Source of the DNA: Anoxybacterium sp963668245
GTDB lineage: Bacteria; Bacillota; Clostridia; Peptostreptococcales; Anaerovoracaceae
DNA: 64,000 nucleotides
Direction: 5' to 3'
Assembly: GCA_963668245.2 (NCBI GenBank)
Contig: CAXXKB010000006.1
Location: forward strand, 68,882-132,881
Shown: piece by piece, positions 26,192 through 35,652 of the stretch
Layout: each line of letters opens with the position of its first letter
How positions within the stretch are numbered: position 1 is the stretch's first letter
Program-made: the position numbers and the translations under genes
The notes under the pieces: model-generated
Seen by the model: the letters and a program-made list of their open reading frames with translations, nothing else
The model's database searches: none
Told to the model about the DNA's origin: nothing

Positions 26192-28279
26192 ATGATCAAA
26201 ATGAAAGATACTTTTGGTCTTTCCCGAGTTGTGGAACCTAAGAACGCAGTGCCGGTTACAGCTTGGAAAATTGACAATACAAAGGAAATTTCTCCTTCGG
26301 AGTGCAGAATTGCAATCAATCTGATTCATTTAGAACCAGATTGCTTTCAACAGCTTTGTAATGAATGCGGGTTTGATGAAACAAAAATCATTGCAAAGAT
26401 ACTAGATATTGTGAACCGAAGAGGAAAACTACACAATCCATTCACCAATACAGCAGGTCAGTTTTATGGGGTGATTGACCAGATGGGATCAGAATATCAA
26501 AATCATACAAATTATAAGATTGGTGATGCGGTTTCTTGTTTGACTTCCATGACAGCCCTACCTATACACATAGAAGAAATCCAGAGTATTAATTATAATT
26601 TCTGCGAGCTCATTGTCAAAGGATATGGCATTATCTTTTTGGATTCTCCGCTGACATCGTTGCCAAATGAAATTGACGTGGATTATGCCATGGTTGCCCT
26701 CGATGAAGCTGCAAATTTTCATTATGTCTACCACGCAAGTAAAGACGCAAAACGGTTTTTGTTGATAGGAAAAGATCTTTTGACGAGTATTTTTTATGCG
26801 GCTTCCATTAAAAAAGCAGTCCAAAAGGATTGTTACATTACAGTTGTATTAGATGAAGATGCCACGGGGATGCTGCAAAGGAAAGAAGCACACAGAGAAT
26901 TGCTTCGCTGGGCTGATTCGGCATATATTTTAAATGTGACACAGCCTATTGAATCAGCGGAAACCGTGATGAACAAAGAAGAAGCACTGTATGACATGAC
27001 TGTTAATTGCGAGGATTTAATCGGGTCAGAGGCTATGAGCGTAATTCTGACAAAAGATCAGGGACAACTTTACTTTACAAGTTTAAAAAACAGTTATATC
27101 CAATCCAATTTAATTGCGGAAAGTATGGGAAAAGAAATTGCCGCATTTGTATTAGGACAGTACGTGAAAGATATTGAAGAACAATTTACCTATGGTTTGC
27201 TGAGCTCGATTGCAAAAGAAATTCAAAACATCGTTACAATTTATAGAAATCACCCTGCCTCAGTACGCAAAGACGTAGTAGACGAAGGCTTAAATGTTAC
27301 AGAAAAGTCGGGAAAGGCAGGAGACTTTGTGTTTAGTAGTTCGAAAAGCGGAGCTCTTGTAAGAGAGGCATTGAATATAGCAAAATATGATTGTAATGTG
27401 ATACTCCAAGGAGAAACTGGTGTTGGAAAAGAAAAAATATTAGAACTGATTCATAAGAATAGCATGAGGCAAAATAAGCCATGCGTTAAAATTAATTGTG
27501 CAACCATTCAAGAAAATTTGGCAGAGAGTGAGTTTTTTGGTTACGAAGCTGGCGCATTTACGGGCGCCCATACCGCAGGGAAAAAAGGGTACTTTGAACA
27601 AGCAAATGGGGGTGTCATATTTTTAGATGAGATTGGCATGCTGTCCTTAAATCTACAATCAAAGCTTTTAAGAGTATTGCAAGAAAGTCAGTTTTATAAA
27701 GTGGGGGGAGTTAATCCTGTTACGATAAATGTTCGCGTAATTTGCGCAAATAATATACCACTGCGCCAATTGGTAGAACAAGGCAAATTCAGAGAGGATT
27801 TATTTTATCGATTAAATATTTGCACCATTACGGTTCCACCATTAAGAGAAAGGCGAGAAGATATTTCGGTGTTGGCGCAGAGCTTTCTATCTAGGTTTTG
27901 CAGACAGTATGGGACGGATAAGGAAATGGATCCATCGGCAATGATAAGGCTGGCTTGCCATGATTGGCCAGGCAATGTTAGAGAGCTGGAAAATGTAATT
28001 CACCGCATTGTCATTGGGGTAAAAGAATACGTAATTACAGGACAAGATGTTGAAGCAATGCTCAATGAAACTGTTTACGAAGACTTGGTAATTCAACTGA
28101 AACAGAAAATGAGAATTTCTGCAGAACTAGATTTCAATCAGATTATTGAACAACAAGAAATTCAATTGCTGGAGTATGCATTGAAAAAGTTTGGAAGCAC
28201 GAGAAAAGCGGCTGAATTTTTAAATATGTCACAGCCGCAACTGATGAGAAAGAAACAAAAATATAATATCCAAATGTAA
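26192..28279 (+). CDS. Sigma-54-dependent activator with diaminohexanoate dehydrogenase-like sensor domain
   Basis: 695 residues. The N-terminal 330 or so follow L-erythro-3,5-diaminohexanoate dehydrogenase (KDD, lysine fermentation): GLSRVVEPKNAVPVTAWKID, RGKLHNPFTNTAGQFYGVID, YKIGDAVSCLTSM and VDYAMVALDEAANF. The Rossmann Gly motif of KDD (LGAAGKSG type) is LIGKDLLTS here, so catalysis is unlikely. An AAA+ domain follows: Walker A GETGVGKE (about 408), the sigma-54 loop GAFTGA (about 455) and Walker B GGVIFLDEIG. A Fis-type HTH ends the protein (FGSTRKAAEFLNMSQ). No receiver or PAS domain is present, so the KDD-like part is the obvious ligand sensor. Start: GAGGAGG 7 nt upstream. Confidence 0.88.
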   Translation: MIKMKDTFGLSRVVEPKNAVPVTAWKIDNTKEISPSECRIAINLIHLEPDCFQQLCNECGFDETKIIAKILDIVNRRGKLHNPFTNTAGQFYGVIDQMGSEYQNHTNYKIGDAVSCLTSMTALPIHIEEIQSINYNFCELIVKGYGIIFLDSPLTSLPNEIDVDYAMVALDEAANFHYVYHASKDAKRFLLIGKDLLTSIFYAASIKKAVQKDCYITVVLDEDATGMLQRKEAHRELLRWADSAYILNVTQPIESAETVMNKEEALYDMTVNCEDLIGSEAMSVILTKDQGQLYFTSLKNSYIQSNLIAESMGKEIAAFVLGQYVKDIEEQFTYGLLSSIAKEIQNIVTIYRNHPASVRKDVVDEGLNVTEKSGKAGDFVFSSSKSGALVREALNIAKYDCNVILQGETGVGKEKILELIHKNSMRQNKPCVKINCATIQENLAESEFFGYEAGAFTGAHTAGKKGYFEQANGGVIFLDEIGMLSLNLQSKLLRVLQESQFYKVGGVNPVTINVRVICANNIPLRQLVEQGKFREDLFYRLNICTITVPPLRERREDISVLAQSFLSRFCRQYGTDKEMDPSAMIRLACHDWPGNVRELENVIHRIVIGVKEYVITGQDVEAMLNETVYEDLVIQLKQKMRISAELDFNQIIEQQEIQLLEYALKKFGSTRKAAEFLNMSQPQLMRKKQKYNIQM

Positions 28280-28296
28280 TCGTGTTTGTTTGGAGT

Positions 28297-30582
28297 TTAT
28301 TCCTGCATTGGCGAAGGATGGGTCCGGTTTCGCCCTAGGCTTTTTGCTTGATATAACGCTTCGTCTGCTCTTGTGTACCAAGAGATGAAGGTCTCGCCCA
28401 TCTGACGCTCTGCAACACCTGCACTGACGGTTTGTATTCCAGATATCGGATGTCTGAAAATACTGATGATAGTCCGAACGTGATCTGTACGAATAATGGC
28501 TTCGTTTTCAGTTGTTTGAGGCATGAGAAGAATAAACTCTTCGCCACCAAGACGTATCAATAAATCATGGTCACCCATGTTTTGCTCAATGAGCTCGGCG
28601 ATTTGCTTGAGCACATCGTCTCCAACAGGATGCCCCCAGGTATCGTTTACATTTTTGAAATGATCTAGATCAATGAGAGCAAAGGAGAGGGGCTCTGCTA
28701 GATAATCTGCCATTTCCATTACGCCGCTGATAATAGAATCCAAGTAGTATCGGTTGTATGCCCCTGTTAGAGGGTCCTTTCCGATCATGTTTTCTAGTTT
28801 TTCTGTTTTTATAATCTGTTCGGTCACATCTCTTGCAGAAGAATAGATAAAGTCACCAATCCGAGGCTGAGCGTGCCATTCTATGTATTTATAAGTGCCG
28901 TCCTTGCAACGAAACCGGTTAATTAAACTGGCAACTTGCTTGCTATCTCGAAAACGAGAGACTGCTTCTAGGGTTTTTGATAAATCAGCCTCGTGTATAC
29001 GAGTCAGAAAGCTTTTTCCAGCGAGCTCTTCGGAACGAAAGCCCAATACTTCTTCAAATTTCCGATTGACCTTGTGATATTTACCTGATAAGTCAACAAC
29101 ACACAGCATATCAAAATTTAATTCCAAGAAGCCTTCGATTTGCTTTTCTTGTTCATATTCTCTTGTAATATCCTTAAAGGAAGTCACCGTGCCAGCAATC
29201 TGATTGTTTTCAGAAACAATCAGAGAAACGGTTCCAGAAATTCTGGTTTTAGTTCTATTTTTTGAAATAAGTGTAATATCACGATCGAAATCCGTATTTT
29301 CCATTGATTCCAACGTTTTGGTCACTGGATCAAAAGTGCGGGTATTGGAATTTGTATTGGTGATTTCAAACACTTGATGAAACTGATTTCCAGTAGCTTC
29401 CGCATGAGTCCAGCCAGTATGTTCCTGAGCACGTTTATTAATCAAAGTGACGATTCCCTTTTCGTCAGTTACGATGATTCCTTCATCAATAGAAAAGAGT
29501 GTTGTTTCTAACAAATCATTCTTTTTTTTCAATTGAATTTCGCTATTGCGTCGTTTTTCAATTTGAAAAATTGATAGAAGAAACAATCCACTAATCAGTA
29601 TGATGGGAAGTGTAAAAAGGAGACTCTTCCCAACAATATACCAAATTGAAATCAATGAAATCATTCTCCATGATGCATCTTCAAAATTTGTAATATATAA
29701 AAAATCAGAACCAATGATATGCAATGAATGGTTTTTAAAATCGCTGATACGATTCATATCATCATGGGTTACCAATAGACAATCCTGCAACTTTTGAATG
29801 GAATCGGAGGGGAGCGTGTTTTTACCAGAGGCTAGAACGCAATCATCTTCATCGATGATGAATGTTTGAAAATCCGTCGCAATTTCTTCACTAAGCCAAT
29901 CTGTTGTTAAATCTAAAGAAACGACTCCACGAAACTGCTCATTATCATATATTGGTGAAGATAAAGTTACCATAGGACCTTTTCCAGCAGCATCTAGATA
30001 GATTGGAGTCCAAATACTTTTTCTTGCGGGATTTAGCTCAGGTGAAGCATTACGATAGAAAGCAACTTTTTTTAAATCGGAAGAATAAAAAAAATTATCG
30101 ATAGAGGTCCAAGGGTAGAGCATGATAAATTGATTTTCACTGGTATAATAAAGCCAAGCGATTTCTGGAAAGTGACGATGGTAGACCTGAAAAAAAGTAT
30201 TGTATTCTAGGGCCATATTCAATTCATTTTTTGCGGCACCCTCAGTTGGCAGAGCGCCAAGTCCAGTTAAGTTACCGATATTGGCACTGCCTGGCATTGT
30301 TGTATTTAGATCTAAATAATAGCCGCCCTTTTCCTTCGAAAAGACGAGATATGGATATAAAGTGGAAGAAATTTTATTTTCTTGTTGAAAAAATAATCTG
30401 CCAAATGTGGAAAGTCCCTCAATGGTATTCATACTCACTTGGATATGACTTTGGATCAAATCGGATTTAGACAAAGAAACTCCTTTAAATTCAGTAATCA
30501 GAGAATTGAATTTTATGCTAAAGGTGAATATTAAGATAAACATAACTAATACCACAAGAGATACCTTTTGTATTTGCTTCAT
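28297..30582 (-). CDS. Membrane diguanylate cyclase with extracellular sensor and two PAS domains
   Basis: 761 residues. Membrane helix (about 9-29), extracytoplasmic Cache-type sensor (35-280, with YYLDLNTTMPGSANIGNL and VVSLDLTTDWLSEEI), second helix (285-307), PAS (about 335-445), PAS (455-570), then GGDEF (590-755) with DPLTGAYNRYYLD, LIDLDHFKNVNDTWGHPVGD and an intact RLGGEEFILLMP active site. It should make cyclic di-GMP; no RxxD inhibitory site is evident. ATG chosen because GGAGG lies 6 nt upstream. Single-gene unit between convergent neighbours. Confidence 0.9.
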   Translation of the reverse strand: MKQIQKVSLVVLVMFILIFTFSIKFNSLITEFKGVSLSKSDLIQSHIQVSMNTIEGLSTFGRLFFQQENKISSTLYPYLVFSKEKGGYYLDLNTTMPGSANIGNLTGLGALPTEGAAKNELNMALEYNTFFQVYHRHFPEIAWLYYTSENQFIMLYPWTSIDNFFYSSDLKKVAFYRNASPELNPARKSIWTPIYLDAAGKGPMVTLSSPIYDNEQFRGVVSLDLTTDWLSEEIATDFQTFIIDEDDCVLASGKNTLPSDSIQKLQDCLLVTHDDMNRISDFKNHSLHIIGSDFLYITNFEDASWRMISLISIWYIVGKSLLFTLPIILISGLFLLSIFQIEKRRNSEIQLKKKNDLLETTLFSIDEGIIVTDEKGIVTLINKRAQEHTGWTHAEATGNQFHQVFEITNTNSNTRTFDPVTKTLESMENTDFDRDITLISKNRTKTRISGTVSLIVSENNQIAGTVTSFKDITREYEQEKQIEGFLELNFDMLCVVDLSGKYHKVNRKFEEVLGFRSEELAGKSFLTRIHEADLSKTLEAVSRFRDSKQVASLINRFRCKDGTYKYIEWHAQPRIGDFIYSSARDVTEQIIKTEKLENMIGKDPLTGAYNRYYLDSIISGVMEMADYLAEPLSFALIDLDHFKNVNDTWGHPVGDDVLKQIAELIEQNMGDHDLLIRLGGEEFILLMPQTTENEAIIRTDHVRTIISIFRHPISGIQTVSAGVAERQMGETFISWYTRADEALYQAKSLGRNRTHPSPMQE

Positions 30583-30711
30583 ACTGTGCCTCCATATCAA
30601 ATCGTTTTATATTTTTTTCGACGGGTACTCTATTATTTATATCATTTATAACGAAATTATTGTATATCAAACATTAAATATTAAAATAAAATTAAAAATT
30701 GAGAGGGGAAA

Positions 30712-31926
30712 ATGAATTTTTTTTACAAATACAATTTAGTGTCAGCTTTACTGGTGAGTATTTTTGTGGTGCCCATTGTTTATGGTCTTATTCGATCCTT
30801 TCGCTGCGCTCGTGTAGTGGGCTCCCTGCGCAGCTTGATTGGCAATATGGAATTGATCACAGGGATTGGCCTTTCCTTTACTTTATATCGAAGCTTGCAA
30901 AACAATCCAGAGCATATTGTTTGGACTTTGTGGTATCGTTGGTTTCCAAATACTAGATTTTGGATGGAACAGTACCAGCACGATATTGTGATGAATGCAG
31001 TTTTTTTAGCGTTCCTATTTATATTGGTTTTATTATTTATTCGAATGATTACCCAACCTATCCTAAGACGAATTATTTTGCCTGGCGCCAGCCTCATTAG
31101 CCGTAGTATTGAGAAAATGCCAGATCCAATTCAGAGAACCATTGGAGGGCTTTGGGAAGTGCCAAGATCTATCTGGCTCGTCTTGGTCTGCACTTTATTA
31201 CTCCAAATTTTTATTAGCTATGGAGAGGATAGTCCGCGCAAACAATATATCAGTCAATCTTCATTGTATCAGATCATAAAGAAAGAGACCATTGAACCAC
31301 TGTTAGGTACTGATTTTCTACAAAAAATACCAGTACTTATCAACGATTCGTTTCGGACGATTCATAATCAAGACATGGCCCTTCCAGATAGTATAACAGA
31401 AGGCATTAGGGGATTATCGGGAAACGCAAAAGATGCTCTTGTGATGGAATATTTTAATGGAGTGACATTGGAAGAGGCAATTGCTTCCAATGAAGCAATT
31501 GATCAGCAAGCAATCGCAATCGTAGGCAATGAGCAAAGTGACAGAAAAAAAGCTTACCTCATCTATCAGTGGATAAGCAAAAATATTTCCTATGATGAAG
31601 AAAAAGCAGAACAAATTGTTGCAGATTCTTCTTCTGTTAAATCAGGATCAGTTGTTGCATTCGAAGAGCAAAAAGGTGTGTGTTTTGACTATGCCACCTT
31701 ATATGTTTCTATGTGCCGCGCGGTGAAAGTCAAAGTAAGATTGCTAACTGGACTTGGATATAGCGGAAGTATATGGGGTGATCATGCCTGGAATCAAATT
31801 TTGGATATTGAGAAAAAAGAATGGGTCAATGTAGATCCCACGTTTGGAAGTGCAGGGTACCCCTCCTTTGGGACAAGCGATTTTGATAGCCTTCACAAAG
31901 ACAGTGAGGTACAAGGAGAATGGTAA
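30712..31926 (+). CDS. Transglutaminase-like membrane protein
   Basis: 404 residues. Three or four membrane helices (about 8-25, 40-60, 90-115, 155-175) precede a C-terminal transglutaminase-like domain: KGVCFDYATLYVSMCRA (catalytic Cys), WGDHAWNQI (His) and WVNVDPTFGSAGYP (Asp). Such proteins act as peptidases or protein cross-linkers; substrate unknown. Start has GAGAGGGG upstream. Divergent from the diguanylate cyclase. Confidence 0.85.
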   Translation: MNFFYKYNLVSALLVSIFVVPIVYGLIRSFRCARVVGSLRSLIGNMELITGIGLSFTLYRSLQNNPEHIVWTLWYRWFPNTRFWMEQYQHDIVMNAVFLAFLFILVLLFIRMITQPILRRIILPGASLISRSIEKMPDPIQRTIGGLWEVPRSIWLVLVCTLLLQIFISYGEDSPRKQYISQSSLYQIIKKETIEPLLGTDFLQKIPVLINDSFRTIHNQDMALPDSITEGIRGLSGNAKDALVMEYFNGVTLEEAIASNEAIDQQAIAIVGNEQSDRKKAYLIYQWISKNISYDEEKAEQIVADSSSVKSGSVVAFEEQKGVCFDYATLYVSMCRAVKVKVRLLTGLGYSGSIWGDHAWNQILDIEKKEWVNVDPTFGSAGYPSFGTSDFDSLHKDSEVQGEW

Positions 31927-31955
31927 AAAAATAGGAACCGCTTAAACGGTTCCTA
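31925..31955 (-). terminator. Terminator of the decarboxylase gene, overlapping its stop codon
   Basis: On the minus strand TAGGAACCG-TTTAAG-CGGTTCCTA is followed by TTTTTTT. The last codons form the 5' arm and the TAA stop sits in the loop. Confidence 0.85.
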
Positions 31956-33378
31956 CAAGTACTTCTCCCAAATCATTTATACCGATGACTTTTTCTCCTA
32001 AATTACGCAAGGTTTTGATGTATAAAATAGCATCCTCATTGATCTGCTCACCGGGACAAAGAAGTGGGATGCCAGGAGGATAAGGTATGATAGAGCTAGC
32101 ACAAATCAGTCCAGCCGATTGTTCTAATTTTACTCGCTTTTTTTCTTTTGGAATCGAATAAAGTTTAGCCTGCTTTGGTGTTTCCAAGCAGTTTTTTTCT
32201 GCGGCGCAGGCAATATCCTTTTGTGATATTGGAGAAATTTCAGCACAAGCACTTTGAATTTTTTCTAAAGCCGCGGCGAGTTTTTTGTAATCTTGCTTCG
32301 TATTTCCAATCCCAGTCATTGCCATAATCCAGTCACCAGTAAAAAGTTCAGTATAAATATCATACTGATTGGACAAAATTTGATCAAGGTTTGCGCCTGA
32401 AAGACCGAGTTCTGCCATTGTAAAATTAATCTTTGTGTAATCTAGATTGTCCATCTTGCCCATTGTCCTTAAACCAGAGATTTGACCAATCTGCTGATAA
32501 AAGGACTCAAGATTTTCTGTCCATTCTGACATTAGGGTTGGTCCGTGTTTTTCTATCAGTTCTGCATTGATACCAAGAGATGTCATGAGAAGATAAGAGG
32601 GGCTTGTGCTCTGTATCGCTTGCAGCTTGTCTTCCAATACATATCGATCTACCAAAGTGCTGTTATAGTGGAGAACTGCACTTTGGGTAAAGGAGGCGAG
32701 TGTTTTATGCGTGCTGTTGATGACTAGGTCTGCACCAGATGATACCGCAGAGGGTGGCAGCTTGTCAGAAAAATGCAGATGCGCTCCGTGAGCCTCATCA
32801 ACGATTAGAATTTTATGATATTTGTGAGTAATTTCAGCTATGGCCTTAATATCGCTACAAATACCATAGTAATTCGGGCTAGTGATCAATACAGCGGATG
32901 CATCGGGATTATCCACAATGAGACGCTGTATTTCTTGAGGAGAAACTGCACCGCCAATTCCGTACTCCTTGATGAGTTGAGGGTACGCATAGATTGGATC
33001 AATCTGACCTAGCGTCAATGCGTTAAAAACAGACTTATGACAATTACGGGCCATGATTAGTTTTTTCCCTTTTGGAACAGAAGCTAAAACGGAAGCAATA
33101 TTTCCTCCGCTGGTGCCATTGATGAGAAGATAGGAATGAGGAACACCATATAAGGAAGCATAATGTTCTTGTATATCTCTGATGACGCCTTCTGTCTGAA
33201 AGAGATTGTCTGCTCCAGAAATTTCAGTAATATCAAAATCCATCATGTGATTTAGGTAGTACTCATATCCAAAACGTTTGTATATATTTGAACCTTTGTG
33301 GCCAGGCATATGAAAGGATACCGGGTCTTTTTCGATATGATTGGCGATAAAATGATATAGTGTTTTTTGATTTGACAT
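31942..33378 (-). CDS. Orn/Lys/Arg decarboxylase family protein
   Basis: A 478-residue PLP enzyme of the short Gram-positive type (no wing domain). FHMPGHKGSNIYKRFGYEYY and DFDITEISGADNLF are the N-terminal substrate motifs, LINGTSGGN binds the cofactor phosphate, VDEAHGAHL has the PLP Asp, and INSTHKTLASFTQ carries the Schiff-base Lys. The C-terminal domain includes YPPGIPLLCPGE. Arginine (SpeA) or lysine decarboxylation is most likely; the sequence does not settle which. It would supply agmatine or cadaverine. Start behind AAAGGAG. Confidence 0.88.
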   Translation of the reverse strand: MSNQKTLYHFIANHIEKDPVSFHMPGHKGSNIYKRFGYEYYLNHMMDFDITEISGADNLFQTEGVIRDIQEHYASLYGVPHSYLLINGTSGGNIASVLASVPKGKKLIMARNCHKSVFNALTLGQIDPIYAYPQLIKEYGIGGAVSPQEIQRLIVDNPDASAVLITSPNYYGICSDIKAIAEITHKYHKILIVDEAHGAHLHFSDKLPPSAVSSGADLVINSTHKTLASFTQSAVLHYNSTLVDRYVLEDKLQAIQSTSPSYLLMTSLGINAELIEKHGPTLMSEWTENLESFYQQIGQISGLRTMGKMDNLDYTKINFTMAELGLSGANLDQILSNQYDIYTELFTGDWIMAMTGIGNTKQDYKKLAAALEKIQSACAEISPISQKDIACAAEKNCLETPKQAKLYSIPKEKKRVKLEQSAGLICASSIIPYPPGIPLLCPGEQINEDAILYIKTLRNLGEKVIGINDLGEVLVGTV

Positions 33379-33492
33379 TGTACGTACTCCTTTCTATATC
33401 ATCATACCATAATTCCATTTTCATGCGTCAAAAATTTCGTGGAAATACCTCATTTTGGTATGTTTGGGCGTTTCTTGTATTCGAAAATAAAC

Positions 33493-33521
33493 TTGACACA
33501 GAAAAAAAAGAAAAATATAAT
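33493..33521 (+). promoter_or_regulatory. Promoter of the fab operon
   Basis: TTGACA (33493-33498), 17-bp spacer, TATAAT (33516-33521). The rest of the 327-bp gap to fabH holds the operator below and a leader of about 140 nt with no further clear signal. Confidence 0.85.
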
Positions 33522-33531
33522 ACTGTCAAAT

Positions 33532-33566
33532 AGTTTGATTATCAAAATAAATTTGATTTAGATAAT
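33532..33566 (+). promoter_or_regulatory. FabT-like operator pair
   Basis: AGTTTGATTATCAAAAT (33532-33548) matches the FabT box ANTTTGATTATCAAATT at 15 of 16 defined positions; AATTTGATTTAGATAAT (33550-33566) is a weaker second copy. They lie just after the predicted start point, a repressing position. Confidence 0.75.
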
Positions 33567-33705
33567 CAGGGCTATTTCATGATATATAAAAGCGAAGAGA
33601 GCACCTTATTATGCCACCTTGATAGGCATAAGCAAATAGGAACCGTTGATTTGAATATTTGCATGTTATTGATAGAACAAATGTATGAAACAAAGGAGGT
33701 ACACT

Positions 33706-34671
33706 TTGGGAATCACAATTCGATCAACCGGTAAAGCTTTACCGGCACTAAAAGTTGAAAATGAAAAGTTGAAAGAATTTATAGAAACAGATAGCCAGTG
33801 GATTATAGACAGAACAGGCATTGAAGCAAGGCACGTATCAGTGGAAGAGACCGCTTTGGATTTGGCTGTATCCGCAGCAAATGAAGCGATGGAAGGCATT
33901 GAAAAAGATAGTATCGGAATGGTTATCGTAGCAACTGTTTCTCCAGACATGTTGGTGCCATCTATGGGTGCACTGGTAAAAAGAGCGATGGGGCTTGAAA
34001 ATGCAATTGCATATGACATCAATGCGGCTTGTAGCGGATTCATCTATGGGGTTTGGAGTGCGGAAGCAATTATGAAAGCGCATGGGATTCAAAGAGCTTT
34101 GGTGATTGGAGTTGAGAGACTCAGTCGTATTACGAACTGGGAAGATCGGGGTACATGTATACTCTTTGGAGATGGAGCGGGCTGTGCGGTATTAGAAGCA
34201 AATGATGAAAAACAAGGTATTATGAGCAGTACAATAAAGAATTATGACGATGTTGCCAATGTCCTAACCTGCGATATGGAGTATCAAAAGATTCCGTTTG
34301 CTGATGATGGAAAAAAAGAAATGTACATTAAGATGAATGGAACGCAAGTATTCCGATTTGCAGTAGGTGCAATTGGAGATGCTATGGAAGCGGTTCTAAA
34401 TAAAGCGGGAATTACTGCAGATGATGTAAAATATTATGTACCACATCAGGCAAACATGAGGATTATCAATGCAGCGGCACAGCGGGTGAAACAACCAATT
34501 GAAAAATTCCAAGTCAATATTATGACCACTGGAAATGTATCTGCGGCAAGTATTCCCATGGCATTGACAGATTTGATGAAAAGCGGTAAAGTTCAATCTG
34601 GAGATAAGATCATGTTGGTCGGTTTCGGAGGAGGCTTGTCCGCAGGAGCCGTACTTTTTGAGGCAATATAA
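33706..34671 (+). CDS. fabH: Beta-ketoacyl-ACP synthase III
   Basis: Condenses acetyl-CoA with malonyl-ACP to begin fatty-acid synthesis. 321 residues with the Cys-His-Asn triad: DINAACSGFIYGV, YVPHQANMRII and TTGNVSAASIP; the C-terminus has GFGGGLSAGAVLFE. Start is TTG 33706 just after AAAGGAGG; the ATG seven codons earlier overlaps that ribosome site. First gene of the fab operon. Confidence 0.95.
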   Translation: MGITIRSTGKALPALKVENEKLKEFIETDSQWIIDRTGIEARHVSVEETALDLAVSAANEAMEGIEKDSIGMVIVATVSPDMLVPSMGALVKRAMGLENAIAYDINAACSGFIYGVWSAEAIMKAHGIQRALVIGVERLSRITNWEDRGTCILFGDGAGCAVLEANDEKQGIMSSTIKNYDDVANVLTCDMEYQKIPFADDGKKEMYIKMNGTQVFRFAVGAIGDAMEAVLNKAGITADDVKYYVPHQANMRIINAAAQRVKQPIEKFQVNIMTTGNVSAASIPMALTDLMKSGKVQSGDKIMLVGFGGGLSAGAVLFEAI

Positions 34672-34686
34672 AAGGAGAAAACAAAG

Positions 34687-35652
34687 ATGGTAAACATATG
34701 TGAATTACTAGATATCCAATACCCTATTATCCAAGGCGCTATGGCTTGGATTGCTGACGCGCCACTGGCATCGGCAGTGAGTAACGCTGGAGGGTTAGGA
34801 ATCGTAGCCTGTGGGAATGCAGATGCAGATTGGGTTCGCAGTGAAATACGCAAAACCAAAGAGATGACTGACAAACCATTTGGTGTTAACGTAATGCTGC
34901 TCAACCCCCATGTGGATGCGGTGATGGATGTGATTTGCGAGGAAGGTGTTGCCGTAGTTACAACTGGTGCAGGCAATCCTGGGAAGTACATACCAAAACT
35001 AAAGGAAAAAGGCATTAAAGTGATTCCTGTTGTAGCGTCCGTTGCACTTGCAATAAGAGTAGAGCGCGTTGGGGCAGATGCTGTGATTGCAGAAGGTCTG
35101 GAAAGCGGAGGGCATATTGGAGAAGCAACGACGATGGCGCTAGTTCCGCAGGTTGTGGATGCGATTTCTATTCCAGTGATTGCAGCAGGAGGAATTGCAG
35201 ATGGTAGAGGTATTGCAGCAGCATTTATGCTAGGGGCAAAAGGTGTTCAAATAGGAACAAGATTTCTTGTTGCAAATGAATGCACCGTATCTCAAAACTA
35301 TAAAGATATGATTTTAAAAGCAAAAGATTCTGACACAGTGGCAACCGGTCGTAGCACAGGTCATCCAGTCAGGGTAATAAAAAATAAATTGGCACGAGAC
35401 ATTCTTTCCTTGGAAAAACGTGGTGTTGATCCGTCTGAAATCGAAAAGCTGGGTACTGGTGCGCTGAGAGCAGCAGTAAAGGATGGAGATATGGCTTATG
35501 GCTCCATTATGTCGGGTCAAATAGCAGGAATGGTAAATAAAGAACAAAGTGCAAAAGAAATGATACAAGAAATGTTTGAGGAGGCAGAAGCCATTTATGA
35601 AAATAGGTCTATTATTTGCAGGACAAGGGGCACAATACTCCGGAATGGGTAA
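34687..35652 (+). CDS. fabK: Enoyl-ACP reductase, FMN type
   Basis: Performs the last reduction of the elongation cycle. TIM-barrel flavoprotein, with YPIIQGAMAWIADAPLASAV at the N-terminus, AEGLESGGHIG (active-site His), IAAGGIADGRGIAAA and GVQIGTRFLVANEC at the FMN phosphate site. No FabI is in the operon. The frame overlaps fabD by 56 bp, so its last 18 codons (after EEAEAIYEN) are read from fabD sequence and look unlike the family; the original stop was probably lost. Confidence 0.93.
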   Translation: MVNICELLDIQYPIIQGAMAWIADAPLASAVSNAGGLGIVACGNADADWVRSEIRKTKEMTDKPFGVNVMLLNPHVDAVMDVICEEGVAVVTTGAGNPGKYIPKLKEKGIKVIPVVASVALAIRVERVGADAVIAEGLESGGHIGEATTMALVPQVVDAISIPVIAAGGIADGRGIAAAFMLGAKGVQIGTRFLVANECTVSQNYKDMILKAKDSDTVATGRSTGHPVRVIKNKLARDILSLEKRGVDPSEIEKLGTGALRAAVKDGDMAYGSIMSGQIAGMVNKEQSAKEMIQEMFEEAEAIYENRSIICRTRGTILRNG

